The notes under the pieces: generated by a model
Database searches by the model: none
What the model was told of the DNA's origin: nothing
Seen by the model: the letters and a program-made list of their open reading frames with translations, nothing else
Shown here: positions 21,995 to 31,138 of the stretch, piece after piece
Layout of the letters: the number at the start of each line of letters is the position of its first letter
How positions within the stretch are numbered: the first letter of the stretch is position 1
Position numbers and translations under genes: made by a program
Origin: a virus
Virus record (IMG/VR): IMGVR_UViG_3300044821_000042
Span: 1-34,588 of that record
DNA length: 34,588 bases
Direction: 5' to 3' (one strand)

Positions 21995-23763
21995 TAATTT
22001 GCTCCTCCGCTTACCCGTCTGGTATTTCTAACACCACCCAAAATAACGATGGGCGCTGAGCTTACACAAACGAGCTTATAGCAACGATTGCGGCTTGCCC
22101 CTAGCTCATACCACCTCATGCGCCATCGGTATTGCCCAAGAGGGCTAAATTCGCGTAAATCGGCGGTTGTAAAGGTAACGCCACCATCATTGCTGTAGTA
22201 AAGCTCGATATGCGGCTTGAATAAAGTGTTATAGAACGTGTCATCGATGGATGGGTTGTTTGTTCCTTCCTTGATGATGAACTTGCCATCTTCGGTTACT
22301 AAAAAAATGGGGTTTGTAGGCGTACTGTTTTCGGCCACAATAAATACCGTATCTAAAAACGGTGCGTTGCTTTTATAAAAAGACTGGTCGCCAAAGACAA
22401 AATCAATTTCGACGTAATCATCAACGAACTCCGAATAGTCCTCGTGAATGATTTGCTCGGTTACCAATTCATACCGCATGGGGTTTTTTATAAAAGCATT
22501 CGCAGCTTGCGGGTCGGTTCCTTTATTACGAATCTCGTTATAGTAAATATTACCTGCCATTTCATACATTGCAGGGTCGCCTGAGAGTGTCACCAAGTGC
22601 TTACCATCAAAATAAACGTGCTTTTGAATTCGGTTGCGCTCGCCATCAAGCTCAATGCAACGATGCCATGTCTTGGTTTCAAAGTTGAACTCAAGGCAAT
22701 TTGCATGCGTTGTAATATCCAAGTCTTGCGTCTCAATAAATGCGCCTGCCGCTACCCGATAGAAAATCGTGTTTTCGTATTGATACAAAAACCCTTCGGA
22801 AGTTTCGGCTAAAAACGGGCTTAAATTAGATGTGTTTGCGTCATTTTCTAACAATACGTTAATCGCTTGGCTGGATATATCTTCAGGTTGCTGGCCTGTT
22901 GAGGCCATAAAGCTAACAAGTCCGTTTGAGTTTCTTGCAAGCCATACCATTCGCCCGAAATCCGTATCAAGGCTGAATGGATCGGCTATTCCATAATCCC
23001 AGTTATAGGAGCTGTTTAGCTTCCAAGGGAATTCGCGCGTAACGCCTGCGACCGTAATCTGTGTTAAAATATTTGCCCAAATATCGGTCGTATAATCGCA
23101 GAATATATAAAGCTGTTGATGCAATACCGCCATTTGACCAATAACACCCGATGCTCTGTTGAATAAAGGGCTGCCGTTAATGGTAAAGCAGTTACTTAAA
23201 TCGCCGCCATCCGCAAATAAATTGATGCGCGTTAAATAATAATCTGGCGAATTTTTAAGGCTTACGACAAAACGGTTACCGAAGGCAGCAACATAGAGAG
23301 GTTGTCCCCCGGTAGTGGAGCCACCGGGTGCGTTTGTATCGGTAACCGTACCCATTGTGACTGTGGTTGAGTTCTCTGTAATGACAAAGATATTTTTTTC
23401 ATCAGTCAATAAACCATAAACCAAATTGCCCACGGGTAAGAATGCAAACCATAAATTACCCGTAAGACTTACGTTTCCTATCTCTTTTCTGTTATAGAAT
23501 CGGTCAACTTGAAAAACTCTTGTACCGTCTACCACATAAAAATAATTAATTGTCTTGAATACGGCGCGAGGCTCGTTATCAAAAATCAATTTGTTTTGGT
23601 TAAGTGATACGACATGCTTTCTACCCATAGCAGGATATAGCGCTTGTTTCTTTTTGCCAGAGGGTACTTGAATGCCATACCAGTTCGCGCAATCCATTGA
23701 ACCAAATTGCTTGAAACGTTGCTGGTCGTAGTAACAAAATATCGGGAGCTTTTCGACTGGCAT
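21994..23763 (-). CDS. P22 gp10-like packaged DNA stabilization protein
   Basis: The start at 23763 (MPVEKLPIFCYYDQQRF) gives a TAATG overlap and the MP-x-LP opening typical of gp10; the frame also extends to an ATG at 23787. The 589-aa protein is beta-rich throughout, as expected for a propeller-like neck protein, and ends with YRWRMRWYELG...YKLVCVSSAPIVILGGV, parallel to the RV-RIR-GFKLRV-SPVTLSG end of gp10. The role is to close the portal-neck channel and join the tail needle. It is about 115 residues longer than P22 gp10. Confidence 0.85.
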   Translation of the reverse strand: MPVEKLPIFCYYDQQRFKQFGSMDCANWYGIQVPSGKKKQALYPAMGRKHVVSLNQNKLIFDNEPRAVFKTINYFYVVDGTRVFQVDRFYNRKEIGNVSLTGNLWFAFLPVGNLVYGLLTDEKNIFVITENSTTVTMGTVTDTNAPGGSTTGGQPLYVAAFGNRFVVSLKNSPDYYLTRINLFADGGDLSNCFTINGSPLFNRASGVIGQMAVLHQQLYIFCDYTTDIWANILTQITVAGVTREFPWKLNSSYNWDYGIADPFSLDTDFGRMVWLARNSNGLVSFMASTGQQPEDISSQAINVLLENDANTSNLSPFLAETSEGFLYQYENTIFYRVAAGAFIETQDLDITTHANCLEFNFETKTWHRCIELDGERNRIQKHVYFDGKHLVTLSGDPAMYEMAGNIYYNEIRNKGTDPQAANAFIKNPMRYELVTEQIIHEDYSEFVDDYVEIDFVFGDQSFYKSNAPFLDTVFIVAENSTPTNPIFLVTEDGKFIIKEGTNNPSIDDTFYNTLFKPHIELYYSNDGGVTFTTADLREFSPLGQYRWRMRWYELGASRNRCYKLVCVSSAPIVILGGVRNTRRVSGGAN

Positions 23764-24704
23764 TATATCCCTGCTCTTACGCGCCACGCGCCGTTAAGTA
23801 ATGATTGCTCGTCGCCTGCAATGGATAAATTCACCTCGCTTGCAGCTTCTATTTTGTCCTTAGCTTGAATATACATATCTTCGAGCTTTTCAGTCCAAGC
23901 ATCAGCGCGACCTTTGTACATAGCCACATCTTTGGCGCAGGCCAATAAAAAGAATCGAATGTAATACTGAGACAAAACGCTCATATCATCGTTTGACGTA
24001 AGCTCGCTTAATTGGAACTTGCCCCGACAAAAGAATTGATAAAATTGACTAGGAGCTGGGTAAAGTTGAACCTTTCCAATTTGCGTATCAGGGAAGGTAA
24101 TAATAAACCGTGGTAAACCCTTTAAAGGCTCGTATTTCCAAGCAGCCAAGAAATCATCGCGGTTCTTGTCTATCAAGGGGTAAGTCACGCCGCTTAATAC
24201 AAGCCATGCGCTGTCTAGATTTGCAAGCCTTCCCTCTTTGATATAAGCAACCGTCGGGTCTGTATTGTCGTGCGTAAAGGTAAGCGACGATGCCCCGGTA
24301 AATGTTGAATTCTGGTTTAATGTAATCACGTCACCAAATATGGTTAAGATGCTGGTATTGGCAGGGATTCCTGTGCCTGTTACGGTATCGCCAATATTAT
24401 AAAGGCCACCGTTTTCAACATTAAACGATGGTGAGCCTGAAGTTAACATCACCACTTCTTTTTGCGTGGTAATCGTTGGGAAACTTCTATCGGTAAAATA
24501 AATCTGGTTAATAGGCTGGTTAATTGGAACCGATACGGTTTTAGCAACGGTAATCATTAAGCCATCACTTGAGTAATATTGCAGCAATTGATTCAAGACT
24601 AAAATGCAAAGCTTCTCATCATCACCGTGAAGCGGCGTTGTTGGATTGTGTGCATTAATTAATCGGTACACTTGAAAAGCAAAGTCTCGAACCGTATAAG
24701 CCAT
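23763..24704 (-). CDS. gp4-like head-tail connector with an inserted beta domain (313 aa)
   Basis: The N-terminus (MAYTVRDFAFQVYRLINAHN) and helices at ~31-55 (KLCILVLNQLLQYYSSDGLM) match the first segment of P22 gp4-type adaptors. The C-terminal helices (YYIRFFLLACAKDVAMYKGR, EKLEDMYIQAKDKIEAA) match the rest. Between them, ~75-150, is an extra beta module with NIGDTVTGTGIPANTSILTI and a VITLNQNST stretch, a motif widely found in phage tail proteins. The protein seats under the portal. P22 gp4 is 166 aa, so this version is nearly doubled. Coupled to both neighbours by TAATG-type overlaps. Confidence 0.82.
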   Translation of the reverse strand: MAYTVRDFAFQVYRLINAHNPTTPLHGDDEKLCILVLNQLLQYYSSDGLMITVAKTVSVPINQPINQIYFTDRSFPTITTQKEVVMLTSGSPSFNVENGGLYNIGDTVTGTGIPANTSILTIFGDVITLNQNSTFTGASSLTFTHDNTDPTVAYIKEGRLANLDSAWLVLSGVTYPLIDKNRDDFLAAWKYEPLKGLPRFIITFPDTQIGKVQLYPAPSQFYQFFCRGKFQLSELTSNDDMSVLSQYYIRFFLLACAKDVAMYKGRADAWTEKLEDMYIQAKDKIEAASEVNLSIAGDEQSLLNGAWRVRAGI

Positions 24705-24925
24705 TATTTGCTCCGCTTTCTAAGAGGTTCCGTTTTCATTTCTTCTTTGGGTTGTTCGCATGGCACGTCATCAATTGATGCAAACCAAATCCCTGAAGCC
24801 ATATGCGCTTCAAATTCATCCCAGCTGTTAACAAGCTTCTTTGCGTCATTTGCGCCATAAATAAAGGCTCTAAAGCCCTCCTTGGCAATTGAACGTCCGT
24901 TATACTGCACTTGCGTTCCTTGCAT
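24704..24925 (-). CDS. Small late protein (73 aa)
   Basis: Starts MQGTQVQYNGRSIAKEGFRA, with a YGANDAKKLVNSWDEFEAHM segment and a Lys/Pro-rich end (EEMKTEPLRKRSK). It lies between coat and connector genes, behind the strong hairpin at 24946-24969. Position suggests a head-completion or head-decoration role; no family is recognised. The ATG at 24925 has GGAG upstream. Confidence 0.65.
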   Translation of the reverse strand: MQGTQVQYNGRSIAKEGFRAFIYGANDAKKLVNSWDEFEAHMASGIWFASIDDVPCEQPKEEMKTEPLRKRSK

Positions 24926-24945
24926 AACTAACTCCGTTTAAAGCT

Positions 24946-24969
24946 GGTTCCCTCATTTACGAGGGAACC
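24946..24969. terminator. Strong hairpin after the coat gene
   Basis: GGTTCCCTC (24946-24954) pairs perfectly with GAGGGAACC (24961-24969) around a 6-nt loop. No U-run follows on the minus strand, so it is likely a partial terminator or an RNA-stabilising 3' end that keeps coat mRNA abundant over the genes downstream. Confidence 0.65.
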
Positions 24970-24978
24970 AAATCGAAC

Positions 24979-26226
24979 TTACGAGCAGATACGCACCGCA
25001 AACTCAGGGTTAATTGCCACACCGCATATAACGTCAATACGGTCTAACTGTTCGTAGTTACGGATGTCCGCACCTAACGAGTAAGTCATAGACAATTTGT
25101 AGAGGTCGCTGTAACGGGTAACCGCTTCGACACCACCGCGTAGTTCTTTGATTGGAGGAGCGGCAAAGACTACTGCTTGAGTGTGGTAAGCCAAGGACAC
25201 GTTATGGCTGGCACGTAGCAACATTTGAGCGCCGTTTGGAATCGCAGCAGAAATGTTTTGACGAGCGCCGTCAATAACGATAGTTGGGTTAACAGGAATA
25301 TCCGCTGTATTACCACCTGCAGAGATAACTTGCGCAGTAACAACGAATTGAGCGCGTTGCTGTAAGGCTTCATAAGTCAAAGGGTTAACCATGAATACGC
25401 CTGCAGCATCATCAACTTCAATGATATCGCCTTCGTTGAATACAACAGTACCAGGAGCTTGACCAAGACCTGTTACGGAGATGGTATTGCCGCCTGTAAT
25501 TGGGCCATTTGTGACCGTTCCGGCTAATAAGAAACCAGCAGGAGGCGAGCCACCTAATTGTCCAGCACCTGCGATTTGACGAGCCAAGAAATTGGTTTTG
25601 AAGAAATCAAAGCCAGATAAATGACCGATAAAGCCGTCAATCAACGCGCCTGTGTTCACAGTGTTGTTGAATACGTTGTAAAGGTCATTTGACAGGTTCG
25701 CTGCAACGCGTGGAGGCACAGCTGCATAACGCTTACCGTCTTCGGGAATTGCAAGCTCGGTCATGTAAGCATCAGCGCTTAGGATGGTATTGAAATCGAC
25801 AGGCACGCCCGGTGTTCCCACGGCTTGGTAAGTTTGCTTTTGGAAGTTGTCCTGAGCAATAAACTTCTCTACCAAGTTCGCAAGACGCTTAGCACGTGGC
25901 GCGTTTGCCATTTCAAGGTAAGGTTCGTCGCGAGCACGATCGAAAGTCAGGTTAAACCCTGTGTATTCAATCATGGTGCGGAATTGTTTAGTAATTGATA
26001 AAGGTCTGATTACCTGAACACGAGCCTCGGAGGTCGCTGTAGCGCCTTCGCCTGCCAGATATCTTTCTTCTAAACGGTAATCAAGTGTTTGACCTGTTGC
26101 GAATCTTAGGTTCTTAAAGTCACCTTCAAGATTGCGGTTTGCGGTTCTTGCAAAAGCAAGTGAGTTCCAGAATCGGACGAACACGTCGTCCAAGACATAC
26201 TGGGTCTCTCTAAAGACGTTAGCCAT
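24979..26226 (-). CDS. Major coat protein, P22 gp5-like
   Basis: The start at 26226 (MANVFRETQYVLDDVFVRFW) is set by GGGAGA 8-13 nt upstream; an in-frame ATG at 26307 lies inside the promoter region. The 415-aa length is close to P22 coat (430). The sequence matches the P22-coat pattern: RNLEGDFKNLRFATGQTLDY (~29-48), a variable insertion-type region with VSVTGLGQAPGT (~249-260), and an end VICGVAINPEFAVRICS. It has a dedicated promoter (26361-26390). It forms the HK97-fold capsid with the scaffold encoded upstream. Confidence 0.88.
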   Translation of the reverse strand: MANVFRETQYVLDDVFVRFWNSLAFARTANRNLEGDFKNLRFATGQTLDYRLEERYLAGEGATATSEARVQVIRPLSITKQFRTMIEYTGFNLTFDRARDEPYLEMANAPRAKRLANLVEKFIAQDNFQKQTYQAVGTPGVPVDFNTILSADAYMTELAIPEDGKRYAAVPPRVAANLSNDLYNVFNNTVNTGALIDGFIGHLSGFDFFKTNFLARQIAGAGQLGGSPPAGFLLAGTVTNGPITGGNTISVTGLGQAPGTVVFNEGDIIEVDDAAGVFMVNPLTYEALQQRAQFVVTAQVISAGGNTADIPVNPTIVIDGARQNISAAIPNGAQMLLRASHNVSLAYHTQAVVFAAPPIKELRGGVEAVTRYSDLYKLSMTYSLGADIRNYEQLDRIDVICGVAINPEFAVRICS

Positions 26227-26329
26227 TATTGTTCTCCCTGAACAAATAATTAGAAAAATTGCTCGAAATTGAGCGCCTTTGCTTCTCATTTGTCCGACGG
26301 TCGACAATAATTACACGTCTGAATGTGTT

Positions 26330-26401
26330 GGGTGATGGAATCCCTTACTCATCAAAGTGAATCTTAGAACAAGTATTGACAAATTGTCAATTCCATCACC
26401 C
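26330..26401. repeat. 12-bp inverted repeat framing the coat-gene promoter
   Basis: GGGTGATGGAAT (26330-26341) and ATTCCATCACCC (26390-26401) are exact inverted copies 48 nt apart. They enclose the -10 box and touch the -35 box of the coat promoter. The transcript from further upstream (scaffold) would fold into a long-range hairpin here. Confidence 0.75.
26361..26390 (-). promoter_or_regulatory. Coat-gene promoter with overlapping palindrome
   Basis: On the minus strand a perfect TTGACA (26390-26385), an 18-nt spacer and TAAGAT (26366-26361) precede the coat start. The palindrome ATTGACA-AAT-TGTCAAT (26375-26391) covers the -35 hexamer. It shares the 7-3-7 form of the early operators but not their sequence. 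Confidence 0.72.
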
Positions 26402-26407
26402 GTTTAT

Positions 26408-27337
26408 TTACCCTCTACCTCTTCGAGCCGTTAATTGCGCACGACGTTTTGTATCAGCTTTAGCAATCAAATCCTCAATGCTATCGCCCTCTTGTTTCTT
26501 TTTAGCTTGCGGCATTCCGGTATCTTCTTTGGTTCTTGCTAAAGGACGCGGTGCTTTTGTACCTTGCGTGGTTTTTCTCATACGTTCCTCTAATTTCCCC
26601 ATCTCAACCATTTGAGCGTAAGGGTCTGGCAAGCTTGATATACGTTGCAATTCGGCAGGATGGCGCTTGCTTGCCGCATATACGAACGCTGCTGGGTCTT
26701 TCATGCCACGTAACGCTAAAGTCATCGGGTCTGTAATCGGTTGCGCACCAACCACGTCTCTAAAGTCGCTAAATCTATCCATGCCGTTAACAAATTTCTC
26801 TTGAAACTCATTATGGGCTGCGGCTTCTTTTTGTTGTTGGGCTTGGGTAACTTGGCGCTGACTTATTTTGTTAAAGGTTTGCTCAACAAAAGATTCCAAT
26901 TGTTGCTGCCAGTTTCCTTCGGCGTTTGGATTATATTCAAAGTTTTGTTGCGCTTGCTGGACTTGCTGCACGGTTGGAAGTGCTTGCTCTTGGGATTTTA
27001 AACGGGATAAGCGGTCACGAATAGCCTTATTAATGCGGTCGTTCACTTCCTCTTCGGTATAAACGCGCGGCTTTGCTTTTGGGTTTCCATACTCGTCGTA
27101 TTCAGGAGACTCAGGAGACTCCCTCTCCTCTCCTTGAGGTTCATCTAAATCAGATTCGTATGAATTTTGATCATCTTGTGAATTTTTTTCACTATTAACT
27201 TCTTGTTGGTCTTCATATTGAACCTCCGGCGCATCAGGTTCGAGGTTATCCTCGTATTGGTGCTCCGGCGCTTCAGGCTGTGATTGCGTCTTGCCTGACA
27301 TCAATAAATCATCAATGCTGCTTGTATCTGTAGCCAT
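26408..27337 (-). CDS. Scaffolding protein (309 aa)
   Basis: Acidic, low-complexity N-terminal ~90 residues (MATDTSSIDDLLMSGKTQSQ; many Glu/Gln/Asp), then helical Gln-rich segments (QQVQQAQQNFEYNPN), and a basic C-terminal helix (LIAKADTKRRAQLTARRGRG). The length and the basic C-terminal coat-binding helix match P22 gp8 (303 aa). The protein chaperones coat assembly and leaves the prohead. It lies directly between portal and coat, the P22 order. Confidence 0.85.
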   Translation of the reverse strand: MATDTSSIDDLLMSGKTQSQPEAPEHQYEDNLEPDAPEVQYEDQQEVNSEKNSQDDQNSYESDLDEPQGEERESPESPEYDEYGNPKAKPRVYTEEEVNDRINKAIRDRLSRLKSQEQALPTVQQVQQAQQNFEYNPNAEGNWQQQLESFVEQTFNKISQRQVTQAQQQKEAAAHNEFQEKFVNGMDRFSDFRDVVGAQPITDPMTLALRGMKDPAAFVYAASKRHPAELQRISSLPDPYAQMVEMGKLEERMRKTTQGTKAPRPLARTKEDTGMPQAKKKQEGDSIEDLIAKADTKRRAQLTARRGRG

Positions 27338-27357
27338 AACGTCCTCTCTCTATGTTG

Positions 27358-29580
27358 TTAAATCTTATGCGTCAAAATTTTTACTAAATTATCGGCATGA
27401 GCAATTTGTACATCGCTCTGTGTCCTTTGTGTTTCAGCTGAATAGCGCAACTCTTGTTCTTGTAGCTTGGCAGCGGCCTCCATCTTCTCCGTTTCCAATT
27501 GTTGTAATTTAAACTGAGCCTCCATAATAATTTCTTTTTCTTTAAGCTCAATTTCTTTGGCTTTAAGCGCCATCTCTTGCTGTTTGAATTGTGCCTCTTG
27601 AGCCATAGCCTGTTGCTCTGGAGACGGTTGATTTTGTCCACTCTCGTTTGGCATTTTTCCGGTTTTTCCGGCTTCGATGATTTGCGGTGGAACCAAAGTT
27701 TTTAAACGGTTCTTAATTTCAATCGTATTCATAAGCGGTAAGTTTTCAGCATAAAGGTCGGCAATCAATGCAAACGCTTGAGGGTCAGCCTGTAATACTT
27801 GCTGTAAGCTATCAAGGGCTTGTTGTTTTTGCCCTTCAAAACTCGGTCCGGGTTTCAATCGAACTTCATACGTGCCTTTACGAATATCGTTTTCAATAAG
27901 CTCGCCATACTCATCGGCGGCCTTATTAACGGTGATATTTTTTAACCCCTCATCAGGTGTCATAAGCGCTATTACACGCTCGGTATCATAAACACGCGGA
28001 ATCATTTCATTAACAATTTCGCCGCCTGTAGCAATAGCACGGTTGATAGAATTAAAAGCGACATACGTCGTATAGCTTCCTTGTCTGGTTCTCGCATCAA
28101 TTGCTGCTCCCGATACTTCGTTGCCTTGCTGCCCCATTCTCGTAGGGTATAAGCCCGTTGATGTGTAAAGGTCTTCTATAGCCAGCTGGTACTGCGTTAA
28201 AAGCGATTGTGATAGCTCAGGCGGCCTTATTTGCTCAGGTTTATGACCGTTCGGGGATTCGTCGTAAGCCAGCAAGCCCTGCGTCGATGCCGGGTCGCGC
28301 CAATTGCGCTGCGTATCAAGCCCTGAGACGTTCTTTTTGCTTCCGATAAATTGGTCATAACGGCTGATTTTGAGAATATAGGCTGATTGTGTTCGCAAAT
28401 AGTTAATGTAACGCTGCGTATCTTTGCAATCACCAAAGAATGAACGGCATATTTGCTTGCCGTTTTTGTCGTAATAGCTGTTTTGGTCAACGAATATAAG
28501 CGGCAATTGGTCGGAAGGAAACTCGGTTTCATCCAACACGTAGTCGCCTGCAATTTTGTAATGCATGATTTTGTGCTTTTTGGACTCGCGCTTTTCTTCT
28601 ATCCGAACGACTTCGCCTTCATCCCAAAGCGTCATCAAATCAGGGTCTAATTCTTCCTCGCTTTCGACAACTTCGGCCTCGCCTTCCGCGTTTTGAGCAA
28701 TAGGCATTTCATCGGTTTCGCCATAGCCTGCGGAATCAAGCATGTCCATGTTCATCATGTCATTGGAATCATTGATGCCACGCGACTTTTCAATCAACTC
28801 GTCAAGTTCGTCTTGGTTTAATATTTTACCATTTGATAACTTATATAACATATCCTTTTCGTATTTACGCACGAAATGGTCAATGATGGTTACCGCTTCA
28901 TTATCAGCCCAAGTAAAAGGGTCGTCGCCTTCGTTTGGTTGTACGGCTAGCGCTATTTCTTCAGAGGTCTGGCTTGGCGACATAGTTTTGGATATTTTTT
29001 CTTCTAAGTCTTTGCCGTAAATTTCGCGGAATTTAACGCGCGTCATTCGGGTTATATAGCCACATACGGTTCCGTCGGTCTTGTTGACACGCTCAGCGCC
29101 CACATCAAAGTAAGTTCGCGTCGCATCTTTAAAGTGCCTGTAAACGATATCAAGCTCAAATGATTTTTGATGAACGTAATCCGTATCGATGGCAAAAGCT
29201 GAAAACCCACCAATAAACGCTTGAGAGGCTGCAACTTGGTAAACGGTATGTGCGCTCGTTGAGAACATAATATCTTTAACAATAAGCTCGCGAATCTTTG
29301 CCGTTTGCTCATCGCAATTAGCAACGGGAACCACCTGCAACTGAGGGGTATTTTGTTGCTGCTCACCGCATAAAGAGTTCGCCATAGTAGCCAGCTTATT
29401 CGATACAAGCGGTACTTTTTTGAAGGTTTTAAGCATATCCTCTTCGTCATCAGTCCACTGCTGGCCTAAGACAAACGTATGCATCATGTGGTATTGGTCA
29501 ATATTGTATTTGAAGTATTCTCGCCACTTTTCACAAGCAATACGTGCTTTGTGAGCCAGCTTCTCTGCTTTCTTGGCCAT
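27358..29580 (-). CDS. Portal protein, P22 gp1-like (740 aa)
   Basis: Begins MAKKAEKLAHKARIACEKWR, then FVLGQQWTDDEE (~37-48) and VPLVSNKLATMANSLCGEQQ (~56-75), the typical P22-portal opening. The last ~100 residues are a long Gln/Glu/Lys coiled coil (MAQEAQFKQQEMALKAKEIE) like the barrel of P22 portal, which is 725 aa. It forms the dodecameric DNA gate at one capsid vertex, docking terminase and then the gp4/gp10-like neck proteins. An acidic internal tract at ~307-333 (Glu/Asp-rich) is notable. Confidence 0.92.
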   Translation of the reverse strand: MAKKAEKLAHKARIACEKWREYFKYNIDQYHMMHTFVLGQQWTDDEEDMLKTFKKVPLVSNKLATMANSLCGEQQQNTPQLQVVPVANCDEQTAKIRELIVKDIMFSTSAHTVYQVAASQAFIGGFSAFAIDTDYVHQKSFELDIVYRHFKDATRTYFDVGAERVNKTDGTVCGYITRMTRVKFREIYGKDLEEKISKTMSPSQTSEEIALAVQPNEGDDPFTWADNEAVTIIDHFVRKYEKDMLYKLSNGKILNQDELDELIEKSRGINDSNDMMNMDMLDSAGYGETDEMPIAQNAEGEAEVVESEEELDPDLMTLWDEGEVVRIEEKRESKKHKIMHYKIAGDYVLDETEFPSDQLPLIFVDQNSYYDKNGKQICRSFFGDCKDTQRYINYLRTQSAYILKISRYDQFIGSKKNVSGLDTQRNWRDPASTQGLLAYDESPNGHKPEQIRPPELSQSLLTQYQLAIEDLYTSTGLYPTRMGQQGNEVSGAAIDARTRQGSYTTYVAFNSINRAIATGGEIVNEMIPRVYDTERVIALMTPDEGLKNITVNKAADEYGELIENDIRKGTYEVRLKPGPSFEGQKQQALDSLQQVLQADPQAFALIADLYAENLPLMNTIEIKNRLKTLVPPQIIEAGKTGKMPNESGQNQPSPEQQAMAQEAQFKQQEMALKAKEIELKEKEIIMEAQFKLQQLETEKMEAAAKLQEQELRYSAETQRTQSDVQIAHADNLVKILTHKI

Positions 29581-29608
29581 GTTCAGTCCTTTGTTAATAA
29601 TTTATAAC

Positions 29609-31138
29609 CTAAATAAACATCCCCGCTGCTTTATCAGGTATGCGATTCACAGAAAAACCGCCTTGTTGCAAATAATCGCCAACATGAAAAGTTAATGCTA
29701 AACTATCTGCCGTATCAGGTGACTTCATCCCACGCTTTCGCAAATCGTCCTTTGATTCAATTTGCAAACGCGCCGAGCTATCAAACTTGTATCCTAAACT
29801 GGTCAAATCGCCCAATAGTTCATCACTATCGGGTATTTGAACGGGCATATCCTGCGCCAACCACTCACGCATATCATGCCAAAGTTCGGCTCGAAGGTTT
29901 TTAAACTTATCGCGATCGTTTGCGGAACGCGCAACATTCACACCTTCCACCATATCGTAGCCTATTTCAAGTAATCTATCGACAATCCCTGCACCAATTC
30001 CTATACAATCAATACAGACTTTTGCCGGACGCTCTTTGTCAATGATGCGCCTGATTAAGCCAACAAGCTCCATCGTATTTAAATTAAAATGCGTTTCGCA
30101 ATTGTAAGCTAAGCGTCCTTTGCGGCGAATTATTGCCGTTCTATCGTGGTCAGATATTGCCGGGTCGATGCCAATTACCAAAGGCGATTCGCTTGTAACC
30201 TTGGTTTTACGAGCTTTGTTGACTATATCAGCTTTAATAAAGCGGTCAGCAACCGGGTTTCTAAACGCATCAAGGGCTGTCATTGGGTATTCGACGTTAA
30301 ATAGCTCGACCGCTGTTTCGTGGTCATTGCTAAACTCTTTTAGCTTTTTACGCCGCCAAAGCAAATGCTCTTCGGTCAATCCCTTTTGTTGATGCTCGCC
30401 TAACAACGCCTGCTCTTCGTCGCTTAAAACGAATATTACACCCAATTCTTTTGGTATTTTATATTCCGGTTGCCAATACCAAGGAATGAATATGGCCTGA
30501 AAGTCTGATTGACCCGTGACCGCTGCCATCCACATGTTGTAAAAGTAATTACCTATACCGTTTGCCGTTGATTCGAGTATTATCTCTGTACCCGGTTCAT
30601 TGGAGATGGCTTGGAGTATTCCCTTGGCGTGCTCTTCAGCATGAGGCCAATATGCAACCTCTGAGCCGTGGAATATTTGAATGGTTTGCGAGCGCCCTAC
30701 GCTTTTGTTCCCAGCCGTTCCTACCGCGTAACTTGAGTTTAATGTATTGAATTTTAACTCTTTGGCGCTTGATGTATCAGGCACAGGGATTAAGCCTTCA
30801 GGAAGCTCATCGTTATAGCGCTTGGTCATCTCAAAAAGGTTTTTTGTGGCTTCCGCTTCATGTGTCAAGATAAACGCTTTCATGCCACGATGCGTTGCCA
30901 CTATGTGAAAGTCACGTGCTTGAACATAAGTTGAGCAACCTTGTTGCCGCCCTTTTAAAATCAATGCGCGTACCTTGCCCGTTTGTGTCTTTTGAGTTTC
31001 AAGCCGTTCGTGCAAATATTCCTGTGCTCTATTGAACACAAAAGGTTCTATTCGCCCGGACTTTGTTCTAATTCTCAAAAAGTTTTTGGCAAATGATGGT
31101 AAGTTCCGCAAAATTCTAATCAAAAGTTCGTCAGACAT
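29609..31138 (-). CDS. terL: Terminase large subunit (509 aa)
   Basis: The ATPase has a deviant Walker A, LKGRQQGCST (~61-70), in which the usual Gly-Lys is Gly-Cys and the lysine (K62) is at the front of the loop, as in lambda-type terminases. Walker B with the catalytic carboxylate is EIILEST (~185-191). The nuclease domain has VIGIDPAIS (D325), VCIDCIG (D377) and SPDTADSL (~473-480). It pumps DNA into the prohead through the portal and cuts concatemers. The start at 31138 overlaps the tiny zinc-ribbon gene by 8 nt. Confidence 0.95.
   Translation of the reverse strand: MSDELLIRILRNLPSFAKNFLRIRTKSGRIEPFVFNRAQEYLHERLETQKTQTGKVRALILKGRQQGCSTYVQARDFHIVATHRGMKAFILTHEAEATKNLFEMTKRYNDELPEGLIPVPDTSSAKELKFNTLNSSYAVGTAGNKSVGRSQTIQIFHGSEVAYWPHAEEHAKGILQAISNEPGTEIILESTANGIGNYFYNMWMAAVTGQSDFQAIFIPWYWQPEYKIPKELGVIFVLSDEEQALLGEHQQKGLTEEHLLWRRKKLKEFSNDHETAVELFNVEYPMTALDAFRNPVADRFIKADIVNKARKTKVTSESPLVIGIDPAISDHDRTAIIRRKGRLAYNCETHFNLNTMELVGLIRRIIDKERPAKVCIDCIGIGAGIVDRLLEIGYDMVEGVNVARSANDRDKFKNLRAELWHDMREWLAQDMPVQIPDSDELLGDLTSLGYKFDSSARLQIESKDDLRKRGMKSPDTADSLALTFHVGDYLQQGGFSVNRIPDKAAGMFI

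Noticed and set aside
26226-26307. Longer coat protein starting at 26307
   Set aside because: It would add 27 residues encoded by the leader downstream of the promoter, lacks a ribosome site, and the GGGAGA-preceded ATG at 26226 begins where the P22-type coat similarity begins.
29052-29450. 132-codon minus-strand frame inside the portal gene
   Set aside because: Alternative frame of the portal coding sequence with Arg/Leu-rich shadow composition and no ribosome site.
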